A stretch of DNA of 64,000 nt from Ilyomonas sp965277535 (GCA_965277535.1 OZ255825.1:2728001-2792000); one strand, 5' to 3'. Positions 9,540-18,989 are shown, counted from the stretch's first letter. Numbers and translations: made by a program. The notes: generated by a model not told the origin, from the letters alone.

Positions 9540-12082
9540 AACAAATTTTCATTCTTGCATTTGCAATCTTTGCTACGCTCCTTTCTCATGCACAAACACC
9601 AAATGGTAATTTTTTTGTGCAAAACCAAACCAAAAGTTCCACTTATTCAGTAGGAAATTTTGTTATTGAAATTACCCTAAAAAACGGGAAGCAACCGCAA
9701 ATAAGTGTTGCCAATAAAGCGGAGCCCCAACGCCTGCTTTGGAAAACGGTTCCGGGTGTTGCGCTCGTTGGCGCTGCGGTGGGAAAAGATTCGATTCGTA
9801 TGCACGGAATCCCGACCGGATCATTTACTATTAAAGACACAATCATTCAGAATTATGATCAACAGAGTATCACTAAAATTACTAATGATGCAAATCAACT
9901 GGTAATTAGTGGGATGCTTTCAGGAAAAGGTTCAAACGTCAATTACAGTTTGTGTTTCAAGCTTGCGTCTGCCAATCAGCTACAATATATTTTGACAACA
10001 GAAGGTGACGGATCAAAAGATATAAACCGTCTTTTTCTAAGGTTTGCTTCACCGCGCGATGAACATTTTTATGGTTTTGGAGAACAGCTTACTTATTTTA
10101 ACCAAAAAGGAAATGTGATACCTATACTTGTTCAGGAACATGGCATCGGGCGGGGCCTTCCTATCCTTACGCAACTGGTTGATTGGAAGTTCGATGGTGG
10201 CGGAGGAAATCCTTATGTAACCGGTATGCCGGCTCCTCAATACATAACTTCAAAATTAAATTCCCTTTTTCTTGAGAATAAAGAATACTCGGTTTTCGAC
10301 CTGCATGTTCGCGACCGTGTGGAAATCAAACTCTTTTCCGATACGTTAACCGGGCGCATTATTTATGGTAACACTCCGTTGGATTTAATAAAGGAATATA
10401 CTTCCTACACAGGACGTATGCGGGCCCTTCCGGATTGGGTTAACAATGGCGCAATTGTATGCACCCAGCATGGAATTGATACCGTAAAAGCAAGGGTAGC
10501 ACAGATGGATAGTGCAGGCGTTCCACTGGCAGCTATATGGGTTCAGGACTGGACGGGAGGGCACCCAACAAAGGCAGGTTATCAGATATGGTGGAACTGG
10601 AAATTGAGTGATTCTGCATACCCAGGCTTTAAAGATTATGTTCATCAGCTTCAGCAGCGCGATGTTCGAACGATGATTTATATCAGCCCGTTTCTTGGGA
10701 ATTCTCCTGGCCATGACGACCTTTTTCTTACCGCCAAAAAAAATGACTACCTCGTTAAAGCGGCTGCCGATACACCTTACCTGATTAGCAATGGTGCCTT
10801 TTCTGCAGGATTGATTGACCTTAGTAACCCGGAAGCCCGTAACTGGTATGAGAATGTTATTCATACTAACATGATCGCTGCCACCGGCGCATCAGGCTGG
10901 ATGTCAGATTTTGGAGAAGCTTTACCCTTTGATGCAAAACTTCATAACAATGCGCCTACCTCTTACTGGCATAACCACTTTACCGAAGCATGGGCAGCCG
11001 TAAACCGTGAAGCCATCATGAAGGAAAACAATAGTGGCGATTTCGTTTTTTTCAATCGTTCGGGTTTTACCCAAAGCCCGGGGCAAAGCACTTTGTTCTG
11101 GCTTGGCGACCAGATGCAGACATGGGATCAGTATGATGGTATCAAAACGGCTTTAGTAGGAATGCTGTCAGGCGGAATGTCGGGCTTTAGCCTGATGCAC
11201 AGTGATATAGGTGGATACAATGCTTTTACTGATACCATATTTGGCCATGCCTTCACCATTGGCCGTTCGAAAGAATTGCTGATGCGGTGGGAGGAGCTAA
11301 ACATATTTAATGCTGTGTTTAGAACGCATGATGGATTGAATCCTGCAGCAAGTGCACAACCTTACACTGATAAGGAAACACTATCACACTTTGCACGCTC
11401 TACTAAGATGTTCAAAGCACTTTCTTTTTACCGCAAACAACTCGTACAGGATGCGGCTGAAAACGGCTACCCGGTTGTGCGTCATCCGTTTGTTCAATTT
11501 CCTGAAGATCCAAACACTTATTCGCTTCGTTACCAGTTTATGTATGGCTCAGAATTTATGGTTGCACCTGTGTTAGATCCGGGAAGAAGTTTAGTCAAAC
11601 TATATCTTCCCAAAGGAAGCTGGGTGAATTTATGGACTGGCGAAACATTGATTAATACCACCGGAAAATGGATAACAGCAAACGCTCCAATTGGCAAACC
11701 AGTCATGTTTTATCAAAGGGGCTCGAAAGTGGCAAAACAATTCATAGACTCGCTTGCATCTGAAGGAATTTACGTGGATAATCAAACCAACTTTATCAGT
11801 GCAGATCAAAAGAACAGCCTTACGGAAAAGAATTCTGATGCGGATTTGCAGGCATCTGTTTACCCAAATCCTGTCCATAACACTTACACAGTACAATTAA
11901 AAAACACCCGCAATGAAGAAGTGCATTTGGTTTTGACCGATATAAACGGCAAGGTTAAGATGGCGAATGTTACTTATTTAACCGAAATAAAGATGCGAAT
12001 GAACGGATTCTCGTCAGGTATGTATCTATTGCGAATAAGTACACAACAGCAAAGCATAACATTGAAAGTAATTAAAAACTAA
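9536..12082 (+). CDS. Secreted GH31 glycosidase with type IX sorting domain
   Basis: 848 residues: signal peptide ending LLSHAQ, GH31 N-terminal beta-sandwich, catalytic barrel, and a C-terminal type A sorting domain (about 775-848, starting ASVYPNPVHN) that directs export by the type IX system. The nucleophile is Asp458 in GWMSDFGEALPFD and the acid/base Asp525 in WLGDQMQTWD; HSDIGGY follows. WMSDFGE and WLGDQ place it in the YihQ-like branch of GH31. In the stretch after VQDWTGG the YihQ Arg used for sulfonate binding appears replaced (GYQIWW instead of a KR-type sequence), so a sulfoquinovosidase role is doubtful. It acts on alpha-linked sugars outside the cell. Its start overlaps the truncated Tat gene. 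Confidence 0.88.
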   Translation: MKQIFILAFAIFATLLSHAQTPNGNFFVQNQTKSSTYSVGNFVIEITLKNGKQPQISVANKAEPQRLLWKTVPGVALVGAAVGKDSIRMHGIPTGSFTIKDTIIQNYDQQSITKITNDANQLVISGMLSGKGSNVNYSLCFKLASANQLQYILTTEGDGSKDINRLFLRFASPRDEHFYGFGEQLTYFNQKGNVIPILVQEHGIGRGLPILTQLVDWKFDGGGGNPYVTGMPAPQYITSKLNSLFLENKEYSVFDLHVRDRVEIKLFSDTLTGRIIYGNTPLDLIKEYTSYTGRMRALPDWVNNGAIVCTQHGIDTVKARVAQMDSAGVPLAAIWVQDWTGGHPTKAGYQIWWNWKLSDSAYPGFKDYVHQLQQRDVRTMIYISPFLGNSPGHDDLFLTAKKNDYLVKAAADTPYLISNGAFSAGLIDLSNPEARNWYENVIHTNMIAATGASGWMSDFGEALPFDAKLHNNAPTSYWHNHFTEAWAAVNREAIMKENNSGDFVFFNRSGFTQSPGQSTLFWLGDQMQTWDQYDGIKTALVGMLSGGMSGFSLMHSDIGGYNAFTDTIFGHAFTIGRSKELLMRWEELNIFNAVFRTHDGLNPAASAQPYTDKETLSHFARSTKMFKALSFYRKQLVQDAAENGYPVVRHPFVQFPEDPNTYSLRYQFMYGSEFMVAPVLDPGRSLVKLYLPKGSWVNLWTGETLINTTGKWITANAPIGKPVMFYQRGSKVAKQFIDSLASEGIYVDNQTNFISADQKNSLTEKNSDADLQASVYPNPVHNTYTVQLKNTRNEEVHLVLTDINGKVKMANVTYLTEIKMRMNGFSSGMYLLRISTQQQSITLKVIKN

Positions 12083-12088
12083 GCGAAA

Positions 12089-12129
12089 ACAAACGAGAGG
12101 TTATTGAGCGGAAATAGCCTCTCGTTTGT
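12089..12129 (+). terminator. Terminator after the GH31 gene
   Basis: ACAAACGAGAGG (12089-12100) pairs with CCTCTCGTTTGT (12118-12129). The stem begins 7 bp after the stop codon and contains a variant of the recurrent AAAACAAAC word. Confidence 0.8.
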
Positions 12130-12290
12130 AAAAGAAGATTTTACACATACGCACACAAATTCGTTCCACAAAATGCTTGCTTTACCTGTTTGTTTTGGCA
12201 AGTTGAATTGATTTTTAAGTGAGTAAGAAAAGAATGACAAGCTCACTCTTTGTCTGCTTCGTTATCTATAAAAAACAACTTCTCTCTCCT

Positions 12291-12298
12291 TACTTTTG
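12291..12298 (+). promoter_or_regulatory. -7 box (TACTTTTG) directly before the GGT gene
   Basis: TACTTTTGCAGC immediately precedes the ATG at 12303. It matches TAnnTTTG but leaves almost no 5' leader, implying a leaderless or near-leaderless mRNA. Confidence 0.45.
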
Positions 12299-12302
12299 CA
12301 GC

Positions 12303-14015
12303 ATGAGACGCTTGTTTTTTATCATTGCCATTAGTTGTTTTTGCACGTTTGTTTTTGCACAAAAACAAACTCACATTGTGGGTACGGAAGTAAACCCGTT
12401 TGCGTATGCCATTACTAAATCAAAAACGTACAGCAAAGCAGCCATTGCTACTGCGCATCCGCTGGCAAGCGAAATAGGCGTTGCCATTATGATGCAGGGC
12501 GGCAATGCATTTGATGCTGCCATTGCTGTAAACTTTGTATTGGCGGTTGTGTATCCAGCTGCCGGCAACATTGGTGGTGGCGGATTGATGACAGCGCGCC
12601 AAAGCAATGGTAAACTTCTTACGCTCGATTATCGTGAAAAAGCACCTTCGGGTGCCAGCAGAAATATGTACCTCGACAGTGCCGGTAATGTAATTCCTGA
12701 TTTATCAATCAACGGTCATTTGTCTTCTGGTGTGCCGGGCACAGTGGCGGGTTTGTTTGCAATGCACAAGTGGGCAAAGCTGCCCATGAAAGTACTCATC
12801 CAACCAGCGATTGATTTGGCACAACACGGATACACAGTTACAGCAGCGGAAGCTGGTAGTTTAAATAACAACAAAGCTGACTTTGTAAAATACAACACAC
12901 AGCCAACGGCGTTTGTAAAAGATGCTGATTGGAAAGCCGGTGATACTTTATTGCAACCCGAACTGGCACAAACACTAACACGTATTCGGGATAATGGCTT
13001 GAATGGATTTTATGCAGGAAAAACTGCCGACCTCATTGTTGCAGAAATGAAGCGGGGCAAGGGCTTGATAAATTATGAAGATTTAAAAAGTTATGATGCC
13101 AAATGGCGAACGCCAATGTTGTTTTTGTATCGCGGCTACCAGGTTGTAGGCTTTCCGCCGCCGAGTAGTGGTGGTGTTTTGCTGGCGCAAATGTTAGGAA
13201 TGATCGAACCTTATCCTATCAAAAAATGGGGCTTTGAATCGCCGCAAACCACACAGGTAATGATTGAAGCCGAGCGCAGAGCGTTTGCCGACAGAGCCAA
13301 ATATTTAGGCGATCCTGACTTTTATAAAATACCGCAAAAACAATTGATCAGCAAAGCGTATCTGAAAGAACGAATGAAAGATTTCGACACGGCTCATGCT
13401 TCTAAAAGTGAAGACATTGGAGCTGGTTTGGTGTACGAAAGCAAACAAACCACGCATATCAGCATTTACGATAAATGGGGTAACATGGTGGCCATTACTA
13501 CAACGCTGAACAACTTGTATGGCAGCAAAACGGTTGTAGGTGGCGCAGGCTTTTTTTTGAATGATGAAATGGACGATTTCAGCGCTAAACCAGGTGTGCC
13601 CAATATGTATGGAGCTATTGGCGGCGAAGCCAATTCCATTGTGCCCGGCAAGCGTATGTTAAGCTCCATGACGCCTACATTGGTGCTCAAAAACAATAAG
13701 CCATTTGTTGTTGTTGGTACGCCTGGCGGTACCACAATTCCCACGTCGGTGTTTCAAACGATTGTTGATATTATTGACTTCAACATGACGGCAGCACAAG
13801 CTGTCAATGCACCAAAATTTCATCACCAATGGCTGCCTGATGAAGTGATGGCAGAACCATCGTTTCCCCAAACCACACAACAAATACTAAGTGCCAAAGG
13901 CTACAATTTTACAAAAGAAGGCGCTATTGGGAGAACAGAAGTGATTAAGATAACAAAGGATGGTGTTGAAACTGCTGCTGATATTCGTGGCAACGATAGC
14001 GCAGACGGATTTTAA
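12303..14015 (+). CDS. ggt: Gamma-glutamyltransferase
   Basis: 570 residues from the ATG at 12303, which starts a clear signal peptide (MRRLFFIIAI...FVFAQ); a GTG upstream at 12219 would put 28 unlikely residues ahead of it. The proenzyme is cut autocatalytically before Thr383 in QTTHISIYD, which becomes the N-terminal nucleophile of the small subunit. Further family marks are GGNAFDAAIA, the Arg-containing DYREKAP that binds the glutamyl carboxylate, PPPSSGGV, and GGAGFFLNDEMDDF and GTPGGTTIP in the small subunit. It hydrolyses glutathione and other gamma-glutamyl amides in the periplasm. Confidence 0.95.
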   Translation: MRRLFFIIAISCFCTFVFAQKQTHIVGTEVNPFAYAITKSKTYSKAAIATAHPLASEIGVAIMMQGGNAFDAAIAVNFVLAVVYPAAGNIGGGGLMTARQSNGKLLTLDYREKAPSGASRNMYLDSAGNVIPDLSINGHLSSGVPGTVAGLFAMHKWAKLPMKVLIQPAIDLAQHGYTVTAAEAGSLNNNKADFVKYNTQPTAFVKDADWKAGDTLLQPELAQTLTRIRDNGLNGFYAGKTADLIVAEMKRGKGLINYEDLKSYDAKWRTPMLFLYRGYQVVGFPPPSSGGVLLAQMLGMIEPYPIKKWGFESPQTTQVMIEAERRAFADRAKYLGDPDFYKIPQKQLISKAYLKERMKDFDTAHASKSEDIGAGLVYESKQTTHISIYDKWGNMVAITTTLNNLYGSKTVVGGAGFFLNDEMDDFSAKPGVPNMYGAIGGEANSIVPGKRMLSSMTPTLVLKNNKPFVVVGTPGGTTIPTSVFQTIVDIIDFNMTAAQAVNAPKFHHQWLPDEVMAEPSFPQTTQQILSAKGYNFTKEGAIGRTEVIKITKDGVETAADIRGNDSADGF

Positions 14016-14166
14016 TATGTTTATTGAAGATGTAATATGCAAGATTTGTTTTTGCATGAATTGTTGGTGGTCTTACATTTAAAATGTTCAATTTTTGTCA
14101 ATCACAAATCGTAAATCTACAATCACCAATGGCATAATATTCAATCTTACTTATTAAATATTCAAT

Positions 14167-14697
14167 ATGATTGGCTTCATTGAAAACATCATCAAACGCT
14201 TCAACACTTACAAAGAATTAGGCGATAAAACCCTTGCCTCTTTAAGTGATGACGACATCAATTATCGTCCTAATGAAGACAGCAACAGCATTGCTGTGAT
14301 CGTTCAGCATATGCATGGAAATATGCTAAGTCGCTTCACTAACTTTCTTACAGAAGATGGTGAAAAGCCGTGGCGGGAACGCGATGAAGAGTTTGTTTTT
14401 GCACATATTTCTAAAGAGCAGACAATTGCGCTTTGGAACGAAGGATGGAACGCTGTAATGCAGGTACTGCAAGACTTACAGCCTAATGACCTGACAAAAA
14501 CCATTTACATCCGCAGTGAGCCGCTGCTGGTGTATGATGCGCTGTTGCGGCAGTTGACGCATTATCCGTATCATGTTGGACAGATGGTTTGGATTGCTAA
14601 ATTATTGAAAGGAAAAGAGTGGCAATCGTTAAGCATTGCAAAAGGCGAAAGCAAAGATTTTAATGAACAGTTAACTAAGAAATTCAAAAGCGAATGA
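14167..14697 (+). CDS. DinB-superfamily protein (DUF1572)
   Basis: 176 residues, all helical. Metal-ligand His residues of the DinB four-helix fold are seen in VQHMHGN and LTHYPYHVGQ. DUF1572 members resemble bacillithiol- or mycothiol-dependent transferases, but the reaction of this group is not established. The stop overlaps the start of the next gene (ATGA), so the two are translationally coupled. Confidence 0.8.
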   Translation: MIGFIENIIKRFNTYKELGDKTLASLSDDDINYRPNEDSNSIAVIVQHMHGNMLSRFTNFLTEDGEKPWRERDEEFVFAHISKEQTIALWNEGWNAVMQVLQDLQPNDLTKTIYIRSEPLLVYDALLRQLTHYPYHVGQMVWIAKLLKGKEWQSLSIAKGESKDFNEQLTKKFKSE

Positions 14698-15353
14698 AAC
14701 CGGATGCAATCATTTTCGATATGGATGGAACATTGATGAACAACAATCCGTATCATTTTAAAGCGTGGCAGGTGTTTTATCAAAAATACCATCGTACACT
14801 TTCGTTGGAAGATTACAAAACGGAAATCAGCGGGCATACTTCAGTAGAAATTTTTCAAACCTTTTTTGGTAAGGAAATGACGCCGGAACAGATAGCTACT
14901 CATGCCAATGAAAAGAACTTACTGTATCGCCAATTGTACAAGCCCCACATCAAACCGATTGATGGTTTGATTTCTTTTTTAAACGAAATAAAGGAAGCTA
15001 ACATACTAATGAACATTGCCACCTCCGGCTCGTTGGCCAATGTTCGGTTTATGTTTGAACACATTCCTATCGCACAATATTTTGAGCATGTGGTTGATGC
15101 TTCGGAAGTGGTCAAGGGCAAGCCCGATCCTGAAATCTTTTTAAAAGCTGCACAATTGGCAAACGCAGAGCCAGCAAGGTGTATAGCGTTTGAAGATTCG
15201 CTCGCAGGCATTGCATCTGCAAAAGGCGCAGGTATGAAAGTAGTTGGCATTACCACAATGGAAAGTAAGGGAGATTTGAAAGAAACCGACTTAGTAATTG
15301 ATGATTATACTAAGATAAATTTGGAGATGTTGGAAAAGCTTTTTGATAAATAA
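14694..15353 (+). CDS. HAD-family sugar phosphatase / beta-phosphoglucomutase-like
   Basis: 219 residues with the four HAD motifs: FDMDGTL (nucleophile Asp9, acid/base Asp11), ATSGS, the Lys in VVKGKPDPEIF, and FEDSLAGIASAKGAGM. A helical cap follows motif 1, as in beta-phosphoglucomutase and related sugar-phosphate phosphatases. It overlaps the DUF1572 gene by 4 bp. The exact substrate cannot be set from sequence. Confidence 0.85.
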   Translation: MKPDAIIFDMDGTLMNNNPYHFKAWQVFYQKYHRTLSLEDYKTEISGHTSVEIFQTFFGKEMTPEQIATHANEKNLLYRQLYKPHIKPIDGLISFLNEIKEANILMNIATSGSLANVRFMFEHIPIAQYFEHVVDASEVVKGKPDPEIFLKAAQLANAEPARCIAFEDSLAGIASAKGAGMKVVGITTMESKGDLKETDLVIDDYTKINLEMLEKLFDK

Positions 15354-15389
15354 ATTAATATTGCAACCAGAACCAATGTTCCTCATAAA

Positions 15390-16205
15390 ATGACTGCTTT
15401 ACACACGGCCAACCGACTTTCTTCAACAGTAAAACAATGCTTTGTTTTTATTCATTTTTTAATTGTAATCAATGTTTGCTTTGGTCAAAAAGCAACAGGT
15501 AATTTTTACATTTATAAGCATGATGGCAGTTCTGCGGCTGACATAAAAGAAGCGGCTTTTCTTATGCACGTTTTTCCTTTAAATGATACCACTTATATTT
15601 CACGTTATTACAATTTTAAAGGACCGATGATTCGACAGGAAAGTTATAAAGATTCGGATTTGACTATTCCTAATGGACGTTTTTGCTGGTACAATAGCGA
15701 TGGCTTTTTGGATAGTACAGGAATAGTTAGCGAAGGAAAAAAAGATGGTAGCTGGCAATACATTATTAGTAAAACGGAAACCCGATCTGTTGATTATGAA
15801 AAAGGTAAAAAAATAAAAGAACAAATACTTCATTACGACAAAAATGGTAAGTATATTAACCTCGACTCTACCGATAAAGAAGTAAAAGATAGCACTCAAA
15901 AAGTAGCAGAATTTAAGAAGGGGATGAAAGATTGGGTGGTTTATTGTCAGAAAAATCTTCACACGCCTGAACGTTTACAAAATGTTTTGGGAGATGGTAC
16001 TCACACTTGTGTAGTTTGTTTCTTGATAGATAAACAGGGTTACACAAAAGATATTTATTTAACGCAGTCCTGTGAGTGGAGTGGTGATGCAGAAGTAATG
16101 CGTTTAATAGCAGAAAGCCCGCAATGGCAACCTGCTGTTCAAAAAGGCAAGCTTGTTTTATATCGGCAAAAACAATCCCTCTCATTTAGTGTTGTTTCAA
16201 GATAA
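15390..16205 (+). CDS. Secreted protein with TonB-C-like domain
   Basis: 271 residues. An N-terminal hydrophobic segment ends at CFGQ (probable signal). The middle (about 60-150) contains toxin-antidote-like strand repeats such as IPNGRFCWYNSDGFLD and EGKKDGSWQYI. The C-terminal 85 residues (CVVCFLIDKQGYTKDIYL ... QWQPAVQKGKLV) follow the TonB C-terminal pattern. Many Chitinophagaceae proteins have this architecture; most are not true energy transducers because they lack the TM/Pro-rich region, as here. Function unknown. Confidence 0.65.
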   Translation: MTALHTANRLSSTVKQCFVFIHFLIVINVCFGQKATGNFYIYKHDGSSAADIKEAAFLMHVFPLNDTTYISRYYNFKGPMIRQESYKDSDLTIPNGRFCWYNSDGFLDSTGIVSEGKKDGSWQYIISKTETRSVDYEKGKKIKEQILHYDKNGKYINLDSTDKEVKDSTQKVAEFKKGMKDWVVYCQKNLHTPERLQNVLGDGTHTCVVCFLIDKQGYTKDIYLTQSCEWSGDAEVMRLIAESPQWQPAVQKGKLVLYRQKQSLSFSVVSR

Positions 16206-16262
16206 TATTTCATTAGTGTATAAATTTTCATCTCAACTTTGCTACCTTACCAACACAACAAT

Positions 16263-16970
16263 ATGCAACCTATCAACACAAAACAAGCAGCCGCCGAAGC
16301 AGCGGTTGCTTATATAAAAAGCGGTATGGCCATTGGGCTGGGAACCGGCAGCACGGCTGCATTTGCCATTCAAAAATTAGGCGAACGGGTAAAGGAAGAA
16401 GGCTTGCAAGTCAGAGCCATTGCAACATCGTTGCGCTCGGAAGAGATGGCAAAAGAATTAAACATACCAATCATTGGTTTTGATGATTTTGATATGCTGG
16501 ATATCACCATTGATGGCGCTGATGAAGTAGATGAAAATCTCGATTTAATAAAAGGTGGCGGTGGCGCTTTGCTACGCGAAAAAGTAGTTTCGATGCAAAC
16601 CAAAATCAACATCATTGTTATTGATGAAACAAAGTTGGTGAAGCATTTGGGCAAGTTTCCTCTGCCGGTTGAAGTGGTGCCGTTTGCGTTGACTGTAGTT
16701 GATAGAAAATTACAACAACTGGGCTGCCAAACGGTGCTGCGAAAAAAGAATAACGAAGTGTACATTACCGATAATCAAAACTATATTTTAGATTGTCATT
16801 TTGATGAGATTGACGATACTGATTCGTTGCATCAAACCATCAATGCCATTACCGGCGTGGTTGACAATGGTTTATTTATACAAAGAGCTAGTATGGTAAT
16901 TGCGGCTTATAAGGATGGAAGAATTGCAACGTTCAAAAAAGATGAAAAACAATCGTGGCATTCCTTTTGA
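16263..16970 (+). CDS. rpiA: Ribose-5-phosphate isomerase A
   Basis: 235 residues. It interconverts ribose 5-phosphate and ribulose 5-phosphate in the non-oxidative pentose phosphate pathway. Family marks are GLGTGSTA (phosphate loop), DGADEVDENLDLIKGGGGA (catalytic Asp/Glu), LREKV and the Lys/Glu of KFPLPVEVVPFA. ATG at 16263 is chosen over a TTG eight codons upstream because the homology starts there. Confidence 0.95.
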   Translation: MQPINTKQAAAEAAVAYIKSGMAIGLGTGSTAAFAIQKLGERVKEEGLQVRAIATSLRSEEMAKELNIPIIGFDDFDMLDITIDGADEVDENLDLIKGGGGALLREKVVSMQTKINIIVIDETKLVKHLGKFPLPVEVVPFALTVVDRKLQQLGCQTVLRKKNNEVYITDNQNYILDCHFDEIDDTDSLHQTINAITGVVDNGLFIQRASMVIAAYKDGRIATFKKDEKQSWHSF

Positions 16971-16998
16971 ATTTATGTGGACGAAAAAATTCAACATC

Positions 16999-17232
16999 AT
17001 GAAAACCGCTGTTTTTGTTTTCTTTATTCTTTGCACAATGTATATTTTTTCGTGCAAAAACAACAATACCACCACACAAATGCCGGATAGCGGCTACAAA
17101 GCCAGAACCGACAGTGTTACTGCATCCGACACTATAAAAGACCTTAAAGACAGAGGTGCTGTAGGGTTGGATTCCGTTTCAGCAGGTCAGGCACCTGTCT
17201 CTGGTGCAACAAAAGATTCAACCAAGAAATAA
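16999..17232 (+). CDS. Small lipoprotein of unknown function
   Basis: 77 residues from the ATG at 16999. The signal peptide has lipobox IFSC (Cys19), followed by a hydrophilic, Thr/Ser/Asp-rich mature part with no recognised domain. Begins 28 bp after rpiA. The stop abuts the dapF stop on the opposite strand (17232/17233), so the two genes converge with no spacer and no terminator. Confidence 0.6.
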   Translation: MKTAVFVFFILCTMYIFSCKNNNTTTQMPDSGYKARTDSVTASDTIKDLKDRGAVGLDSVSAGQAPVSGATKDSTKK

Positions 17233-18015
17233 TCAAACTTCAATTGTTCCGGCAAAGACAAATTCGGCTGGTCCGCACAACCAGATGTTTTTAAATTGGT
17301 TGTTCCCAATCTTGTCAAATTCAACCGCCAGCTTGCCTCCGGGCGTTTCAATGTTTACGCGGTTAAAGCCTGCTTCATTGTGTGCAAACACCAGCGCCGA
17401 TGCTACTACACCAGTGCCGCAGCTTAAGGTTTCAGCCTCCACGCCGCGCTCGTAAGTGCGCACATAAATTTTATCTTCATCTTCTTTCTCAACAAAGTTT
17501 ACATTGATGCCTTTTTCTTTATACTCACTGCTGTAACGGATGCATTTGCCTTCTTTGTAAACATCAATATTTCTAACATCAGTAGCCGGACGAACGTAGT
17601 GTGGCGAGCCGGTATCTAACACTGAATCACCCAACTTTTTTTGTACGCTCATTACGTCTTTCATCTTTAAATACACCCATTCGTCAGTTTGAATAATGGC
17701 TTCGTGCACCCCATCAATTGCGGTAAAAACAAACTGGTGTTTCTTATAAAACTTTTGATGATGGGCAAACTTCGCCAAACACCTGCCGCCATTGCCGCAC
17801 ATGGTGCTTTCACGTCCATCGGCATTGTAATATTTCATCTCAAAATCATGCGGAGAAGATGGATTCAATAACATCAATCCATCGGCGCCTACACCAAATT
17901 TTCTGTCGCACAAAAACTGAATTTGCTTTGTAGTAAGCTCATACGTTTCATCAAGGTTATTCAGAATAACAAAGTCGTTTCCTGTGCCCTGGTATTTATA
18001 AAAATGAATGTTCAT
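17233..18015 (-). CDS. dapF: Diaminopimelate epimerase
   Basis: 260 residues. It converts LL- to meso-diaminopimelate for lysine and peptidoglycan synthesis using two cysteines: Cys73 in TMCGNGGRC and Cys199 in SCGTG. The N-terminal YQGTGNDFV and NADGRES are also typical. The next gene upstream ends 2 bp away, indicating an operon. Confidence 0.95.
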   Translation of the reverse strand: MNIHFYKYQGTGNDFVILNNLDETYELTTKQIQFLCDRKFGVGADGLMLLNPSSPHDFEMKYYNADGRESTMCGNGGRCLAKFAHHQKFYKKHQFVFTAIDGVHEAIIQTDEWVYLKMKDVMSVQKKLGDSVLDTGSPHYVRPATDVRNIDVYKEGKCIRYSSEYKEKGINVNFVEKEDEDKIYVRTYERGVEAETLSCGTGVVASALVFAHNEAGFNRVNIETPGGKLAVEFDKIGNNQFKNIWLCGPAEFVFAGTIEV

Positions 18016-18017
18016 AA

Positions 18018-18893
18018 TTAAATAGATGCGATGATAGGTAATGAATGTTTGATCAACCGTTCAACTGCAAGAGTACCATCTTTTGTAAAGGTTTGGCTTA
18101 CACGATTGGCAACAATTACATTCATGCTTAAACATTGATGCCCCAACAATTTTCCCAGTCCATAAATGGCACTGGTTTCCATCTCAAAATTGGAAATAAA
18201 ATGGTTGCCAAAACGAAACGTAGTAAGCTCGTTAATAAAATTTGGGTAGTGCAAACCCAGTCTTAATACTCGTCCCTGCGGACCATAAAAACCCGGGCAG
18301 GTTACAGTAATGCCATGATGATATGGCTGCGCGAAATGCTTTAATAACGCCGCGCTTGCCGATGAAATATAAGGCTGCGAATGGGCATTGCCAAAACCGG
18401 TGTGCATGATAAAATGACTGAGCAACTGACTTTCTTCTTCATTATTTTGATGCCGGTAAAAGTAGAGCAGATTGTCAATACCCAAGCCGTGTGTGCCTGC
18501 TACAAAGCTATCAACCGGAATTTCTTTTTGCAACGAGCCACTGGTGCCCAAACGAAAGATTTGTAAAGAAGAAAGTTGCTGTTTGATGGTTCGCGTTTTG
18601 AAATCAATATTGGCCAAGGCATCCAATTCGTTCATAACAATATCAATGTTATCAGGACCGATGCCGGTTGACACAACTGAAATTCTCTTCTTACCGATGT
18701 AACCTGTGTGGGTAACAAATTCGCGGTGCTGCTGCTTTACTTCAATGCTATCAAAATGCTTACTCACTTGCGGTACCCTGCCCGGATCACCAACGGTGAT
18801 GACGGTGGTTGCCAGTTCATCAGGCGTTACATCTAAATGATAAACCGCGCCACGCCCGTTGATGATAAGTTCGCTTTCAGCAATGGTGTTCAT
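18018..18893 (-). CDS. Nucleoside phosphorylase (uridine phosphorylase-like)
   Basis: 291 residues from the ATG at 18893 (an in-frame ATG 18 bp upstream is possible but the family homology begins later). PNP/UDP family marks are VGDPGRVPQVSKHF (phosphate), STGIGPDNIDIVM, GTSGSLQ and NFEMETSAIYGLG (nucleoside-binding Met-Glu). It cleaves a nucleoside with phosphate to a base and ribose 1-phosphate; a pyrimidine preference is suggested by overall similarity only. Cotranscribed with dapF. Confidence 0.85.
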   Translation of the reverse strand: MNTIAESELIINGRGAVYHLDVTPDELATTVITVGDPGRVPQVSKHFDSIEVKQQHREFVTHTGYIGKKRISVVSTGIGPDNIDIVMNELDALANIDFKTRTIKQQLSSLQIFRLGTSGSLQKEIPVDSFVAGTHGLGIDNLLYFYRHQNNEEESQLLSHFIMHTGFGNAHSQPYISSASAALLKHFAQPYHHGITVTCPGFYGPQGRVLRLGLHYPNFINELTTFRFGNHFISNFEMETSAIYGLGKLLGHQCLSMNVIVANRVSQTFTKDGTLAVERLIKHSLPIIASI

Positions 18894-18989
18894 TGGCAAT
18901 ATTTGCAGCAAAAGTCGGTATAGAGAATGATAAAATTGCGGGCAAAGTTTTCTAATTAGCCCTATTCCGTTATTTTCGCGATTCTAAAT

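Noticed and set aside
9536..12082. Calling this gene a sulfoquinovosidase (yihQ)
   Set aside because: The catalytic motifs fit the clade but the expected sulfonate-binding Arg seems replaced, and no sulfoquinovose pathway genes are nearby.
12219..12302. GTG start for the gamma-glutamyltransferase
   Set aside because: The 28 extra residues precede a proper signal peptide that begins at the ATG 12303, next to a -7 box.
15390..16205. True TonB energy transducer
   Set aside because: It has a TonB-C-like end, but no membrane anchor plus Pro-rich linker and no ExbB/ExbD genes nearby.
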